Shown here piece by piece: positions 54,594 to 62,013 of a stretch of 64,000 nt of DNA; position 1 is the first letter of the stretch, and every line of letters starts with the position of its first letter. The translations under genes were made by a program, and so were the position numbers. This stretch comes from Saccharopolyspora rosea. GTDB lineage: Bacteria > Actinomycetota > Actinomycetes > Mycobacteriales > Pseudonocardiaceae. Below the pieces are notes generated by a model. It had not been told where the DNA came from. It did no database searches and was given only the letters and a program-made list of their open reading frames with translations. Location of the stretch: positions 3,162,001 to 3,226,000 of the forward strand of contig NZ_CP102826.1 in NCBI RefSeq assembly GCF_025643595.1. The letters run 5' to 3'.

Positions 54594-54860
54594 TCAGCGG
54601 GTGTCCATGTCCAGGCGGAACCGGCCGTAGGGACCAGAACAGCGGGCTAAGCGCGCGTCGTGCACCAGAGCGGATTGCAGCAGGTGCAGAGCGAGCATGG
54701 AAACCTCGGCGTGCTCCCGGTCCGGATCGGTCAAGTCGTCGTCTTTGCCGTAGAACAGCACGGTGTTGCCGGAGTTCCAGTTCTCCACGAGCTGCAATCC
54801 GCCATGGATCTCCCGGCGCAGGTCTGGGGAAGCGCGCAGGCGAAGATCGTGCGCACGGCG
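54594..54860 (-). pseudogene. Tn3-family transposase, C-terminal remnant
   Basis: The minus strand encodes LRREIHGGLQLVENWNSGNT, VLFYGKDDDLTDPDREHAEV and SMLALHLLQSALVH, then PYGRFRLDMDTR. These are consecutive segments from the end of actinobacterial Tn3-family transposases. About 25 residues expected after ALVH are missing, and the next expected segment (RRALSPLFWS) is in another frame at ~54634-54662 before the frame returns. There is no start codon and a stop at 54873-54875. It is a decayed fragment lying between a terminator and the amidase gene. The rest of the 464-base gap shows nothing else. Confidence 0.8.
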
Positions 54861-54872
54861 CGGCCAGGGCCG

Positions 54873-56267
54873 TCAGTGCCGGGTTCGTTCGTAGGCGCGG
54901 GCGGCGCGCAGGATGCGCGCGTCGCTGTGTCGGGGGCCGACGATCTGCAGTCCGACGGGCAGGCCGTCGGAGGTGTGCCCGCAGGGGATGCTGGCGGCGG
55001 GCTGCTGGGTCATGTTGAACGGGTAGGTGAACGGGGTCCAGCTGGTCCAGCGTTCGCCGGGCCATCCGGTGGGGACTTCGCGGCCGGCCTCGAACGGGGG
55101 GATGGGCACGGTGGGGGTCAGCAGCAGGTCGTAGGTCTGGTGGAAGGCGCCCATGCGTTGGCCCAGGAGCATGCGGGTGTTGGTGGCTTCCAGGTAGTCC
55201 TGGGCGGTGTAGGTCAGGCCGAGTCGGCAGATCTCGTGCAGGCCGGGGTCGAGTTGGTCGCGTTGTCCGGCGGTGAGGTGTTCGACGGACTTGGCGGCTC
55301 CGGAGAACCACAGGACGTGGAAGTCCTCGACGGGGTCGGTGAAGCCGGGGTCGGCTTCTTCGACGATGGCGCCGAGTTCGGTGAAGGTGTGCGCGGCGGC
55401 GGTGACCAGGCGGGCGATTTCCGGGTCGACGGTGGCGAAGCCGAGGTCGGTGCTGACGGCGATGCGCAGGCCGCGCACCCCGGCGTCGAGTGTGTCCGCT
55501 GTGGATTCGGTGGGTGGGGGCAGTGCGGACCAGTCGCGGCTGTCGGGTTCGCTGAGCACGTCGAGCAGCAGTGCGGTGTCGGCGACCGTGGCGGTCATCG
55601 GGCCGGCGTGGGCGAGCGTGCCGTAGGGGCTGGCGGGGTAGTGCGGGATGCGCCCGTAGGTGGGTTTGAGGGTGGCGATGCCGCAGAAGGAGGCGGGGAT
55701 GCGCACCGAGCCGCCGCCGTCGGTGCCGATGGCCAGCGGGGCCATGCCGAGTGCGACGGCGGCGGCCGCGCCGCCGGAGGAGCCACCTGCGGTGCGGGTG
55801 GGGTCGACCGGGTTGCGGGTGATGCCGGTCAGCGGGCTGTCGGTGACGCCCTTCCACGCGAGTTCGGGTGTGGTGGTCTTGCCGACGAACACGGCGTTGT
55901 GCTCGCGCATCCGGGCCACGGCGGGCGCGTCGACGGTCCAGTGCTGGTCGGGGTCGACGGTGCGGGAGCCGCGCAGTGTCGGCCAGTCCTTGGTGAGGAA
56001 GATGTCCTTGATGGAGGTGGGGACGCCGTCGAGCTTGCCCGCGGGTTCGCCGCGGGCCCAGCGGGCTTCGCTGGCGCGGGCTTGGTTCAGCGCGCGGTCG
56101 GCGTCGACCAGGCAGTAGGCGTTGACCGCGGGGTCGGCTTCCTCGATGCGGCGCAGGGTGGCCTCGGTGGCCTCGACGGGGGAGAGCTCGCCGTGCGCGT
56201 AGGCGGCGAGCAGTTCGGTGGCGGTCAGGTCGGCTGCGGTGCGTTGTGCCGGGCGGGTGTCGGGCAT
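54873..56267 (-). CDS. Amidase signature family enzyme
   Basis: This 464-residue hydrolase has the Ser-cisSer-Lys triad: Lys87 (VPTSIKDIF), Ser163/164 (TAGGSSGGAAAAVALG) and nucleophile Ser187 (GTDGGGSVRIP). It resembles GatA-like catabolic amidases rather than the tRNA enzyme, since no gatB or gatC is near. It could hydrolyse an amide in the pathway encoded by this cluster. Its start lies 13 bases downstream of the stop of the hydroxyacid dehydrogenase gene, forming a two-gene operon read away from a GATTGTCAACAATC operator. The C-terminus stops two bases before the stop codon of the transposase remnant. Confidence 0.9.
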   Translation of the reverse strand: MPDTRPAQRTAADLTATELLAAYAHGELSPVEATEATLRRIEEADPAVNAYCLVDADRALNQARASEARWARGEPAGKLDGVPTSIKDIFLTKDWPTLRGSRTVDPDQHWTVDAPAVARMREHNAVFVGKTTTPELAWKGVTDSPLTGITRNPVDPTRTAGGSSGGAAAAVALGMAPLAIGTDGGGSVRIPASFCGIATLKPTYGRIPHYPASPYGTLAHAGPMTATVADTALLLDVLSEPDSRDWSALPPPTESTADTLDAGVRGLRIAVSTDLGFATVDPEIARLVTAAAHTFTELGAIVEEADPGFTDPVEDFHVLWFSGAAKSVEHLTAGQRDQLDPGLHEICRLGLTYTAQDYLEATNTRMLLGQRMGAFHQTYDLLLTPTVPIPPFEAGREVPTGWPGERWTSWTPFTYPFNMTQQPAASIPCGHTSDGLPVGLQIVGPRHSDARILRAARAYERTRH

Positions 56268-56280
56268 CGGGTGCCTCCGT

Positions 56281-57246
56281 TCAGCTCACGTAGCCGCGTT
56301 GTTTGTTCACCACGTTGCGCAGGGGTGCGCCGTCGGTGTACTGGCGCAGGTTGTCCAGGAACAGGTCGACCAGTGCGTCGATCCAGCCGACGAAGTCGCC
56401 GGACATGTGCGGGGAGACGAGCACGTCGGGCATCTCCCACAGGGGTGAGGACGTCGGTAGCGGTTCGGTTTGGAACACGTCCAGGGCGGCACCGGCGAGG
56501 TTGTCGGCCCGCAGTGCGGCGACGAGGTCCTCTTCGACGACGAGTTCGCCGCGGCCGATGTTGATCAGTCGGGCGCCGGGTTTGCAGCGGGCGAGCGCGG
56601 TGGCGTCGATCAGGCCCTTGGTCTGGTCGGTCAGCGGGGCGGCGAGCACGACGTAGTCGGCGGTGCCGATGACCTCGGGCAGGTCGGTGGAGGCGTGCAC
56701 GTCGCCGAAGTCGGGGTCGCCGGTGCGGGCGACGCGGCCGGTGGCGGTGACGTGCATGCCGACGGCGGTGAGCTGTGCGGCGATGGCGCGCCCGATGGGT
56801 CCGGTGCCCACGACGAGCGCGGTGGCGCCGTCGATGCGTTCGGTTTCGCGGTGGCGCCACTGCTTGCGGTCCTGCAGGCGCAGGGTGGTGTGCAGTCCCT
56901 TGGCGAAGGTGAGCACGGTGCCCAGGACGTATTCGGCGATGGCGCGGTCGAAGATGCCTCGGGAGTTGGTGAGCACGACCTCGGAGGCCAGCAGGTCGGG
57001 GAACAGCAGTCGGTCGACCCCGGCGCTGGCGGCGTGCACCCAGCGCAGCGCGTCGGCGGTGGGGAAGGCGTCGGCGACGGCGTCGGAGCGGAAGTCCCAG
57101 ACGAACAGCACGTCGGCGCCGGGCAGCGCTCGGGCCAGCTCGGACTCGTCGGCGAAGCGGGTGCGGGCCGCGGTCTCGATGCGCGACAGGGCCGGTGGTG
57201 GGGTGCCGCCGTGCAGCACCACGACGGTCGGCGTGCGGTGGATCAT
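56281..57246 (-). CDS. D-2-hydroxyacid dehydrogenase family
   Basis: This 321-residue NAD(P)-dependent oxidoreductase interconverts a 2-oxoacid and a D-2-hydroxyacid. The nucleotide motif is ALVVGTGPIGRAIAAQL. Catalytic Arg lies in INIGRGELV, Glu in FQTEPLP and His in SPHMSGDF. The Arg-Glu-His set and length fit the glyoxylate/hydroxypyruvate reductase-like branch. It heads the operon with the amidase. A GGATTGT-CA-ACAATCC palindrome lies about 100 bases upstream, shared with the divergent DUF3830 gene. Confidence 0.88.
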   Translation of the reverse strand: MIHRTPTVVVLHGGTPPPALSRIETAARTRFADESELARALPGADVLFVWDFRSDAVADAFPTADALRWVHAASAGVDRLLFPDLLASEVVLTNSRGIFDRAIAEYVLGTVLTFAKGLHTTLRLQDRKQWRHRETERIDGATALVVGTGPIGRAIAAQLTAVGMHVTATGRVARTGDPDFGDVHASTDLPEVIGTADYVVLAAPLTDQTKGLIDATALARCKPGARLINIGRGELVVEEDLVAALRADNLAGAALDVFQTEPLPTSSPLWEMPDVLVSPHMSGDFVGWIDALVDLFLDNLRQYTDGAPLRNVVNKQRGYVS

Positions 57247-57344
57247 GGGGACGACCTTAGGGAATGGGCCGGGGAATTGCCTGGTCCACAGCGGACACGT
57301 GCGCTGCCGCGGGAAGGGCATTGACACGCTATGAAGCGTTCGTA

Positions 57345-57360
57345 GGATTGTCAACAATCC
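57345..57360. promoter_or_regulatory. GntR operator site 1
   Basis: GGATTGT-CA-ACAATCC is a perfect inverted repeat midway between the divergent dehydrogenase and DUF3830 genes. The same core occurs at 58779 and 61956. FCD-type GntR proteins favour such TTGTnnACAA sites, and one is encoded at 59646. Confidence 0.75.
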
Positions 57361-57468
57361 GCGGGTAGTCTTCACTCGAAGATCGTTTCCGCCCCGGGGC
57401 GGTGGCGGGTCGGGACGGGTGCGGCCGCGGGATTTCGGCGAATCCCCCAGAGCGAACGGGAGTCCACG

Positions 57469-57963
57469 ATGCCCAGGTACCTGTCGATCACGCTCGAAAA
57501 GCGCGGGGTCTCCTGCGTGGCCGAGCTGCTGGACAAGGACGCGCCCCGCACCTGCGAGGCGGTGTGGCAGGCGCTGCCCCAGGTCGGCCCGGTGCACCAC
57601 GCCAAGTACGCGCGCAACGAGATCTACACGATGGTGCCCCGTTTCGCGGCCGAGGAGCCCGGGCAGGAGAACCCGACGGTGACGCCGATCCCGGGGGATG
57701 TCGTGTACTTCTCCTTCCCCGGCGGCATGCTCGACCGGGCGTTCAAGGAGGAGAAGAACATCCACGAGCTGCCCGGGGTCATCGACCTGGCGATCTTCTA
57801 CGGCCGCAACAACCTGCTGCTCAACGGCGACGTGGGTTGGGTGCCCGGCAACGTGTACGCCACCATCGTGGAGGGCTTGGACCGGATGGCCGAGGCGTGC
57901 AACGACGTGTGGCGCTCGGGCAGCGTGGGCGAGACGCTGCGCTACGACCGCCACCCGGGCTGA
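57469..57963 (+). CDS. DUF3830 family protein (cyclophilin-like fold)
   Basis: This 164-residue protein matches the DUF3830 family. The start PRYLSITLEKRGVSCVAELL with DKDAPRTCEAVWQALPQ is its pattern, followed by HHAKYARNEIYTMVPRF and GDVVYFSFPGGML. The family has a cyclophilin-like barrel and is often found beside amidohydrolases and racemase/maleate isomerase-family genes, as here. No catalytic activity is established to my knowledge. It starts 12 bases upstream of the first isomerase gene (stop to start), forming an operon under operator site 1. Confidence 0.85.
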   Translation: MPRYLSITLEKRGVSCVAELLDKDAPRTCEAVWQALPQVGPVHHAKYARNEIYTMVPRFAAEEPGQENPTVTPIPGDVVYFSFPGGMLDRAFKEEKNIHELPGVIDLAIFYGRNNLLLNGDVGWVPGNVYATIVEGLDRMAEACNDVWRSGSVGETLRYDRHPG

Positions 57964-57975
57964 CGGGGGAGACGC

Positions 57976-58734
57976 ATGCCGCCTGACTTCCTCGGGGCGG
58001 TGACCGGCCCGGAGCCGCAACGCGGCGTGGGCGTGATCGCTCCGTTCGACCTCGCGCTCGACCGCGAGCTGTGGCGGTGGACGCCGGAGAACGTGTCGCT
58101 GTACGTGACGCGCACCGCCTTCGTGCCGGTGCCGGTGACCGTCGAGCAGGCGAGTCTGGTCAGCGACGAGGCGGCGGTGCACGCCGCCACCCGCGACCTG
58201 CTGACGCCGGAGCCGGAGGTGGTCGCCTACGCCTGCACCTCGGGCAGTTTCGTCAACGGCGCCACCGGGGAGCGCGGGCTGGTCGAGGTGATGCGCCAGG
58301 CCGGTGCCCCGGCCGCGGTGACCGCGTCCGGGGCGCTGGTGCAGGCCCTGACCACGCTGGGGGTCGGGCGGATCTCGATCGCCACGCCGTATGTCGAGGC
58401 GGTGACCGACCGGTTGCTGGGTTTCCTCGACGAGCACGGCGTCGAGGTGGTCACCAGCGTCGGACTGGGTCTGCTCGGGCAGATCTGGAAGGTCAGCTAC
58501 CGGCAGGTCGTCGACATCGTGCGTTCGGCTGACCGCCCGGAGGCCGAGGCGATGTTCATCTCCTGCACGAATCTGCCCACCTACGACATCATCGGCCCCT
58601 TGGAGCAGGACCTGGGCAAGCCGGTGCTGACGGCCAACCAGGTCACGATCTGGGCGGCGCTGCGCGAGATGGGACTGCGCGCGGTGGCGCCCGAACAACG
58701 CTTGACGCAGGTCGTGGACGCGCCCGCCGCGTGA
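57976..58734 (+). CDS. Maleate isomerase / Asp-Glu racemase superfamily protein
   Basis: This 252-residue enzyme keeps both catalytic cysteines of maleate cis-trans isomerases: Cys87 in VAYACTSGSFVNG and Cys197 in MFISCTNLPTYD. PVLTANQVTIWAALRE near the end is also conserved. Maleate-to-fumarate isomerisation is one possibility; related proteins include arylmalonate decarboxylase and the ectoine-utilisation protein EutA. Gene context (aminotransferase, semialdehyde dehydrogenase, amidase) does not match the classical nicotinate or ectoine pathways. It is cotranscribed with the DUF3830 gene. Confidence 0.85.
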   Translation: MPPDFLGAVTGPEPQRGVGVIAPFDLALDRELWRWTPENVSLYVTRTAFVPVPVTVEQASLVSDEAAVHAATRDLLTPEPEVVAYACTSGSFVNGATGERGLVEVMRQAGAPAAVTASGALVQALTTLGVGRISIATPYVEAVTDRLLGFLDEHGVEVVTSVGLGLLGQIWKVSYRQVVDIVRSADRPEAEAMFISCTNLPTYDIIGPLEQDLGKPVLTANQVTIWAALREMGLRAVAPEQRLTQVVDAPAA

Positions 58735-58778
58735 CGAACACATTACGACCACTCGGCTTGAAGCCCCGGTGCGGTAAC

Positions 58779-58790
58779 ATTGTCAACAAT
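58779..58790 (+). promoter_or_regulatory. GntR operator site 2
   Basis: ATTGT-CA-ACAAT, identical in its 12-bp core to sites 1 and 3. It lies 78 bases before the second isomerase gene, which is followed by the GntR gene itself, implying autoregulation. Confidence 0.75.
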
Positions 58791-58867
58791 CGACCGGTCG
58801 TGTCGGTGTTGCCCACCGTGGGCTGCGGCCAGCGAACCCCGGACGTCGACCAAGGATGGAGCTCCCG

Positions 58868-59641
58868 GTGCCGCACACCGCAGGAATTCTCTACCCCGGC
58901 TACAGCGCCGAAGACGACTACCCCACCCTCGAACGCCTGCTCGGCGGCGGAGTCCGGCTGCCGGTGGTGCACACGCTGATGCGCGAGGACGCCCACCGGG
59001 TCGACGCGTTGCTGGACGTCGGTTCGGAGTCGGTGCTCGCCGACGGTGCCCGCGCGCTGCTGGAGCACCCGGTGGAGTCGGTGATCTGGGCGTGCACCAG
59101 CGGCAGCTTCGTCTTCGGCTGGCAGGGCGCGCGCGAACAGGTGGAGAAGCTGCAGGCCGTCACCGGCCTGCCGACCTCCAGCACCTCGTTCGCGTTCGTG
59201 CACGCCGCCGCCCGGCTCGGGCTGCGCAGGGTGGCGGTGGCCGCCACCTACCCGGCCGACGTGGCCGAGCGGTTCGTGGAGTTCCTGCACGCCGCCGACC
59301 TGGAGGTGGTGCGGCTGTCCAGCAGGGGCATCGTCACCGCCGCCGAGGTCGGCACGCTGCCCCGCGAGCAGGTGCTGGAGTTCGCCGCGGCCAACGACGA
59401 CGACCGGGCCGAGGCACTGCTGATGCCGGACACCGCGCTGCACACCGCGGCGTGGCTGGACGAGTTGGAGGACCGGCTCGGCAAGCCCGTGCTCACCGCC
59501 AACCAGGTCAGCGCGTGGGAGGCGTTGCGCCTGGCCGGCGACGGCACGGCGCGAAACGGAGTGGGAACGCTGTTCCGCAGGCCCCCGGCGGGGCCTGCCG
59601 CAGGAGAGCCGACGGGCTTTCCGCCGACGAGGAGATGGTGA
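58868..59641 (+). CDS. Maleate isomerase-family paralogue lacking second cysteine
   Basis: This 257-residue protein is a paralogue of the preceding isomerase. The first cysteine is kept (Cys76 in IWACTSGSFVFGW), as is PVLTANQVSAWEALR. Where the second catalytic cysteine should be, the sequence reads EALLMPDTALHTAAW, with no Cys. Arylmalonate decarboxylases have one cysteine, but the second rather than the first, so this arrangement is the opposite. A different lyase or isomerase reaction, or a heteromeric partner role, is possible. GTG at 58868 is preferred to ATG at 58856 because GGAG then lies six bases upstream. The C-terminal ~35 residues are Pro/Arg-rich. The GntR gene follows four bases after its stop. 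Confidence 0.82.
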   Translation: MPHTAGILYPGYSAEDDYPTLERLLGGGVRLPVVHTLMREDAHRVDALLDVGSESVLADGARALLEHPVESVIWACTSGSFVFGWQGAREQVEKLQAVTGLPTSSTSFAFVHAAARLGLRRVAVAATYPADVAERFVEFLHAADLEVVRLSSRGIVTAAEVGTLPREQVLEFAAANDDDRAEALLMPDTALHTAAWLDELEDRLGKPVLTANQVSAWEALRLAGDGTARNGVGTLFRRPPAGPAAGEPTGFPPTRRW

Positions 59642-59645
59642 CGAG

Positions 59646-60338
59646 GTGCTCGGGACCGACGAGCAGAACCAGCAGCCGGGTGAGTTAGAGCCGGTGCAGC
59701 GCAAGTCGACCGCGGCGATCGTGGCCGACCAGCTGCGCTCGGCGATCATGTACGGGTCGCTGCCGCCGGGCAGCCAGCTCGGCGAGGCTGAACTGGCCAA
59801 CCGGCTCGGCGTGAGCCGGGGCCCGCTGCGCGAGGCCATGCAGCGGCTGGTCGCGGAAGGGCTGCTGCGCAGCGAACCGCACCGCGGCCTGTTCGTGATG
59901 ACGCTGGACGCCGACGACGTGCACGACCTGTACCTGGCGCGGCTGGCGGTGGAGCGGGCCGCGTGCGAGCAGATCGTGCGGCACCACCGGGTGGAGGCGG
60001 TGGCGGAGCTGACCGCCGCGCAGAGCCGCATGGTGGCCGCGGCGGGAAAGAGCGATCAGATCGAGCTGGCCGACGCCGACCAGGAGTTCCACGAGACGCT
60101 GGTGCGGGTGTCGGGCAGTCCGCGGCTGCAGCGCATGGCCCAGACGCTGCTGGTGGAGAAGCGGATGTGCCTGACGGCGTTGCAGGACAAGTACCACGCC
60201 GACGTGCAGGCCCTGGTGGACGAGCACAAGGGGCTGGTCGACGCGATCGAGGCCGGTGACGAGCAGCTGCTGCTGCAACGGCTGGAAGCGCACATGACCG
60301 ACGCGCTGGACCGGCTCAACGGCTCCCTGGCCGGGTAG
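59646..60338 (+). CDS. GntR family regulator (FCD subfamily), cluster regulator
   Basis: This 230-residue regulator has its winged helix at ~20-85: GSQLGEAELANRLGVSRGPL and REAMQRLVAEGLLRSEPHRG. The FCD helical domain (~95-220) has metal ligands in DADQEFHETLVRVSG and HMTDALDRL-type helices. It is cotranscribed with the second isomerase and sits in the middle of the cluster. The three ATTGTCAACAAT palindromes at 57345, 58779 and 61956 are its probable operators, so it would control every gene from 54.9 to 63.3 kb. The inducer is likely a pathway acid. Confidence 0.9.
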   Translation: MLGTDEQNQQPGELEPVQRKSTAAIVADQLRSAIMYGSLPPGSQLGEAELANRLGVSRGPLREAMQRLVAEGLLRSEPHRGLFVMTLDADDVHDLYLARLAVERAACEQIVRHHRVEAVAELTAAQSRMVAAAGKSDQIELADADQEFHETLVRVSGSPRLQRMAQTLLVEKRMCLTALQDKYHADVQALVDEHKGLVDAIEAGDEQLLLQRLEAHMTDALDRLNGSLAG

Positions 60339-60342
60339 ACCC

Positions 60343-60399
60343 CCGCACGCGTGGGGGGCGGCTGCGCTGACCGGGCGCACCCGCCCCCACGCGGTGCGG
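60343..60399. terminator. Hairpin between convergent genes
   Basis: CCGCACGCGTGGGGGGCGG pairs, with one bulge, with CCGCCCCCACGCGGTGCGG. An inner GCGC pair is also present. It separates the GntR and aldehyde dehydrogenase stops. Confidence 0.75.
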
Positions 60400-61890
60400 T
60401 CACAGACCGCCGACGGCGACGTACTTGGTCTCCAGGAACTCGTCGATGCCCACCTTGCCGCCCTCGCGGCCCAGGCCGGACTGCTTGACGCCGCCGAAGG
60501 GAGCGGCCGGGTTGGACACCATGCCCTGGTTGAGGCCGACCATGCCGCTCTCCAACGCCTCGCTGACCCGCAGCGCGCGCTGCAAGTCGCGGGTGTAGAG
60601 GTAGCTGACCAGGCCGTACTCGGTGTCGTTGGCCTGGTCGATCACGGCCTGCTCGTCGGTGAACGGGGTGATCGCGGCGACCGGTCCGAAGATCTCCTCG
60701 CGGGTCATCCGCGCGGCCCGCGGCACGTTCTTGAGCACGGTGGGTTCGAAGAAGTAGCCGTCGCCGTCGCGGCGGGATCCGCCGGTGACGACCTCGGCGC
60801 CCTGCCCGAGCGCGTCGGAGACCAGCTCGTCGACCTTGCCCAGCTGGTCGGCGTCGATCAGCGGGCCCACCTGGATCTCGTCGGTGACGCCGCGGCCCAC
60901 GCGCAGCGCGCGCATGCGTTCGGCCAGCCTGCGGGAGAACTCCTCGGCGACGTCGGCGTGCACGTAGAACCGGTTGGCGGCGGTGCACGCCTCGCCGATG
61001 TTGCGCATCTTGGCCAGCATCGCCCCGTCCAGGGCGGCGTCGAGGTCGGCGTCGTCGAAGACGATGAACGGGGCGTTGCCGCCGAGTTCCAGCGACACCT
61101 TCAGCACCTGGTCGGCGGATTGCTCGATGAGCTTGCGGCCGACCCCGGTGGAGCCGGTGAACGACAGCTTGCGGGCGCGCCCGTCGCGGATCATCGGCTC
61201 CATCAGCCTGCCCGCGCTGCGGGAGGTCACCACGTTGAGCACGCCCTCGGGCAGGCCCGCCTCGATGAGGATGTCGGCCAGCGCCAGCATCGACAGCGGG
61301 GTCTGGTGGGCGGGTTTGATCACCGAGGTGCAGCCGGCGGCGATCGCCGGCCCGATCTTGCGGGTCCCCATGGCCATGGGGAAGTTCCACGGGGTGATCA
61401 GCAGGGCCGGGCCGACGGGCTGGCGCATCACCAGGAAGCGGCCGGTGCCGTTGGGCGCGACGGCGTAGTCGCCGCCGATGCGCACCGCCTCCTCGGAGAA
61501 CCACCGGAAGAATTCAGCCGCATAGGTGATCTCGGCGCGGGATTCGGCGAGCGGTTTGCCCATCTCCAGGGTCATCAGCAGCGACAGGTCCTCGTGCCGC
61601 TGCATGATCAGTTCGAAGCCGCGGCGCAGGATCTCGCCCCGCTCGCGCGGCGGGTGCTTGGCCCAGTCGTGCTGGGCGTCGGCGGCGGCCGCCAGCGCGG
61701 CCAGGCCGTCCTCGGGCGAGGCGTCGGCGACCGAGCACAGCGCCTGGCCGGTCGAGGGGTCCTCGACCTCGTAGGTGCGTTCCCCGCTGGCCGGGCGCCA
61801 CTTGCCGCCGATGAGCAGTTGCTTGGGGGCGGCGTCGACGACGGCGGACTCACGCGGGTGTTGTTCGGTTGCGGTGCTCGTGGCGGTCAT
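60400..61890 (-). CDS. NAD(P)-dependent succinate-semialdehyde-type dehydrogenase
   Basis: This 496-residue aldehyde dehydrogenase has an intact active site: Asn in LLITPWNFPMAMGT, Glu in SLELGGNAPFIVFDDAD and Cys in MRNIGEACTAANRFYVH. The sequence around PWNFPMAMGTRKIGPAIAAG and NIGEACTAANR is typical of GabD. It probably oxidises succinate semialdehyde or a close omega-oxo acid released by the aminotransferase encoded divergently. ATG at 61890; operator site 3 lies 66 bases upstream, in the shared promoter region with the aminotransferase gene. Confidence 0.9.
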   Translation of the reverse strand: MTATSTATEQHPRESAVVDAAPKQLLIGGKWRPASGERTYEVEDPSTGQALCSVADASPEDGLAALAAAADAQHDWAKHPPRERGEILRRGFELIMQRHEDLSLLMTLEMGKPLAESRAEITYAAEFFRWFSEEAVRIGGDYAVAPNGTGRFLVMRQPVGPALLITPWNFPMAMGTRKIGPAIAAGCTSVIKPAHQTPLSMLALADILIEAGLPEGVLNVVTSRSAGRLMEPMIRDGRARKLSFTGSTGVGRKLIEQSADQVLKVSLELGGNAPFIVFDDADLDAALDGAMLAKMRNIGEACTAANRFYVHADVAEEFSRRLAERMRALRVGRGVTDEIQVGPLIDADQLGKVDELVSDALGQGAEVVTGGSRRDGDGYFFEPTVLKNVPRAARMTREEIFGPVAAITPFTDEQAVIDQANDTEYGLVSYLYTRDLQRALRVSEALESGMVGLNQGMVSNPAAPFGGVKQSGLGREGGKVGIDEFLETKYVAVGGL

Positions 61891-61955
61891 GCGGAGACCC
61901 CTTCTCGTGTTCGATGGTGGACACCGGCGCCGGGTGATGGTTGCATGAGATCCGA

Positions 61956-61969
61956 GATTGTCAACAATC
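61956..61969. promoter_or_regulatory. GntR operator site 3
   Basis: GATTGT-CA-ACAATC is a perfect palindrome between the divergent dehydrogenase (start 61890) and aminotransferase (start 62014) genes. Its core is identical to sites 1 and 2. Confidence 0.78.
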
Positions 61970-62013
61970 CTACATTCTGAATGCGATTCGCTTCGATGAG
62001 CTGGGAGTTGATC

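Noticed and set aside
54873..56267. Amidase as GatA of the tRNA amidotransferase
   Set aside because: No gatB or gatC is near, and the context is a catabolic regulon.
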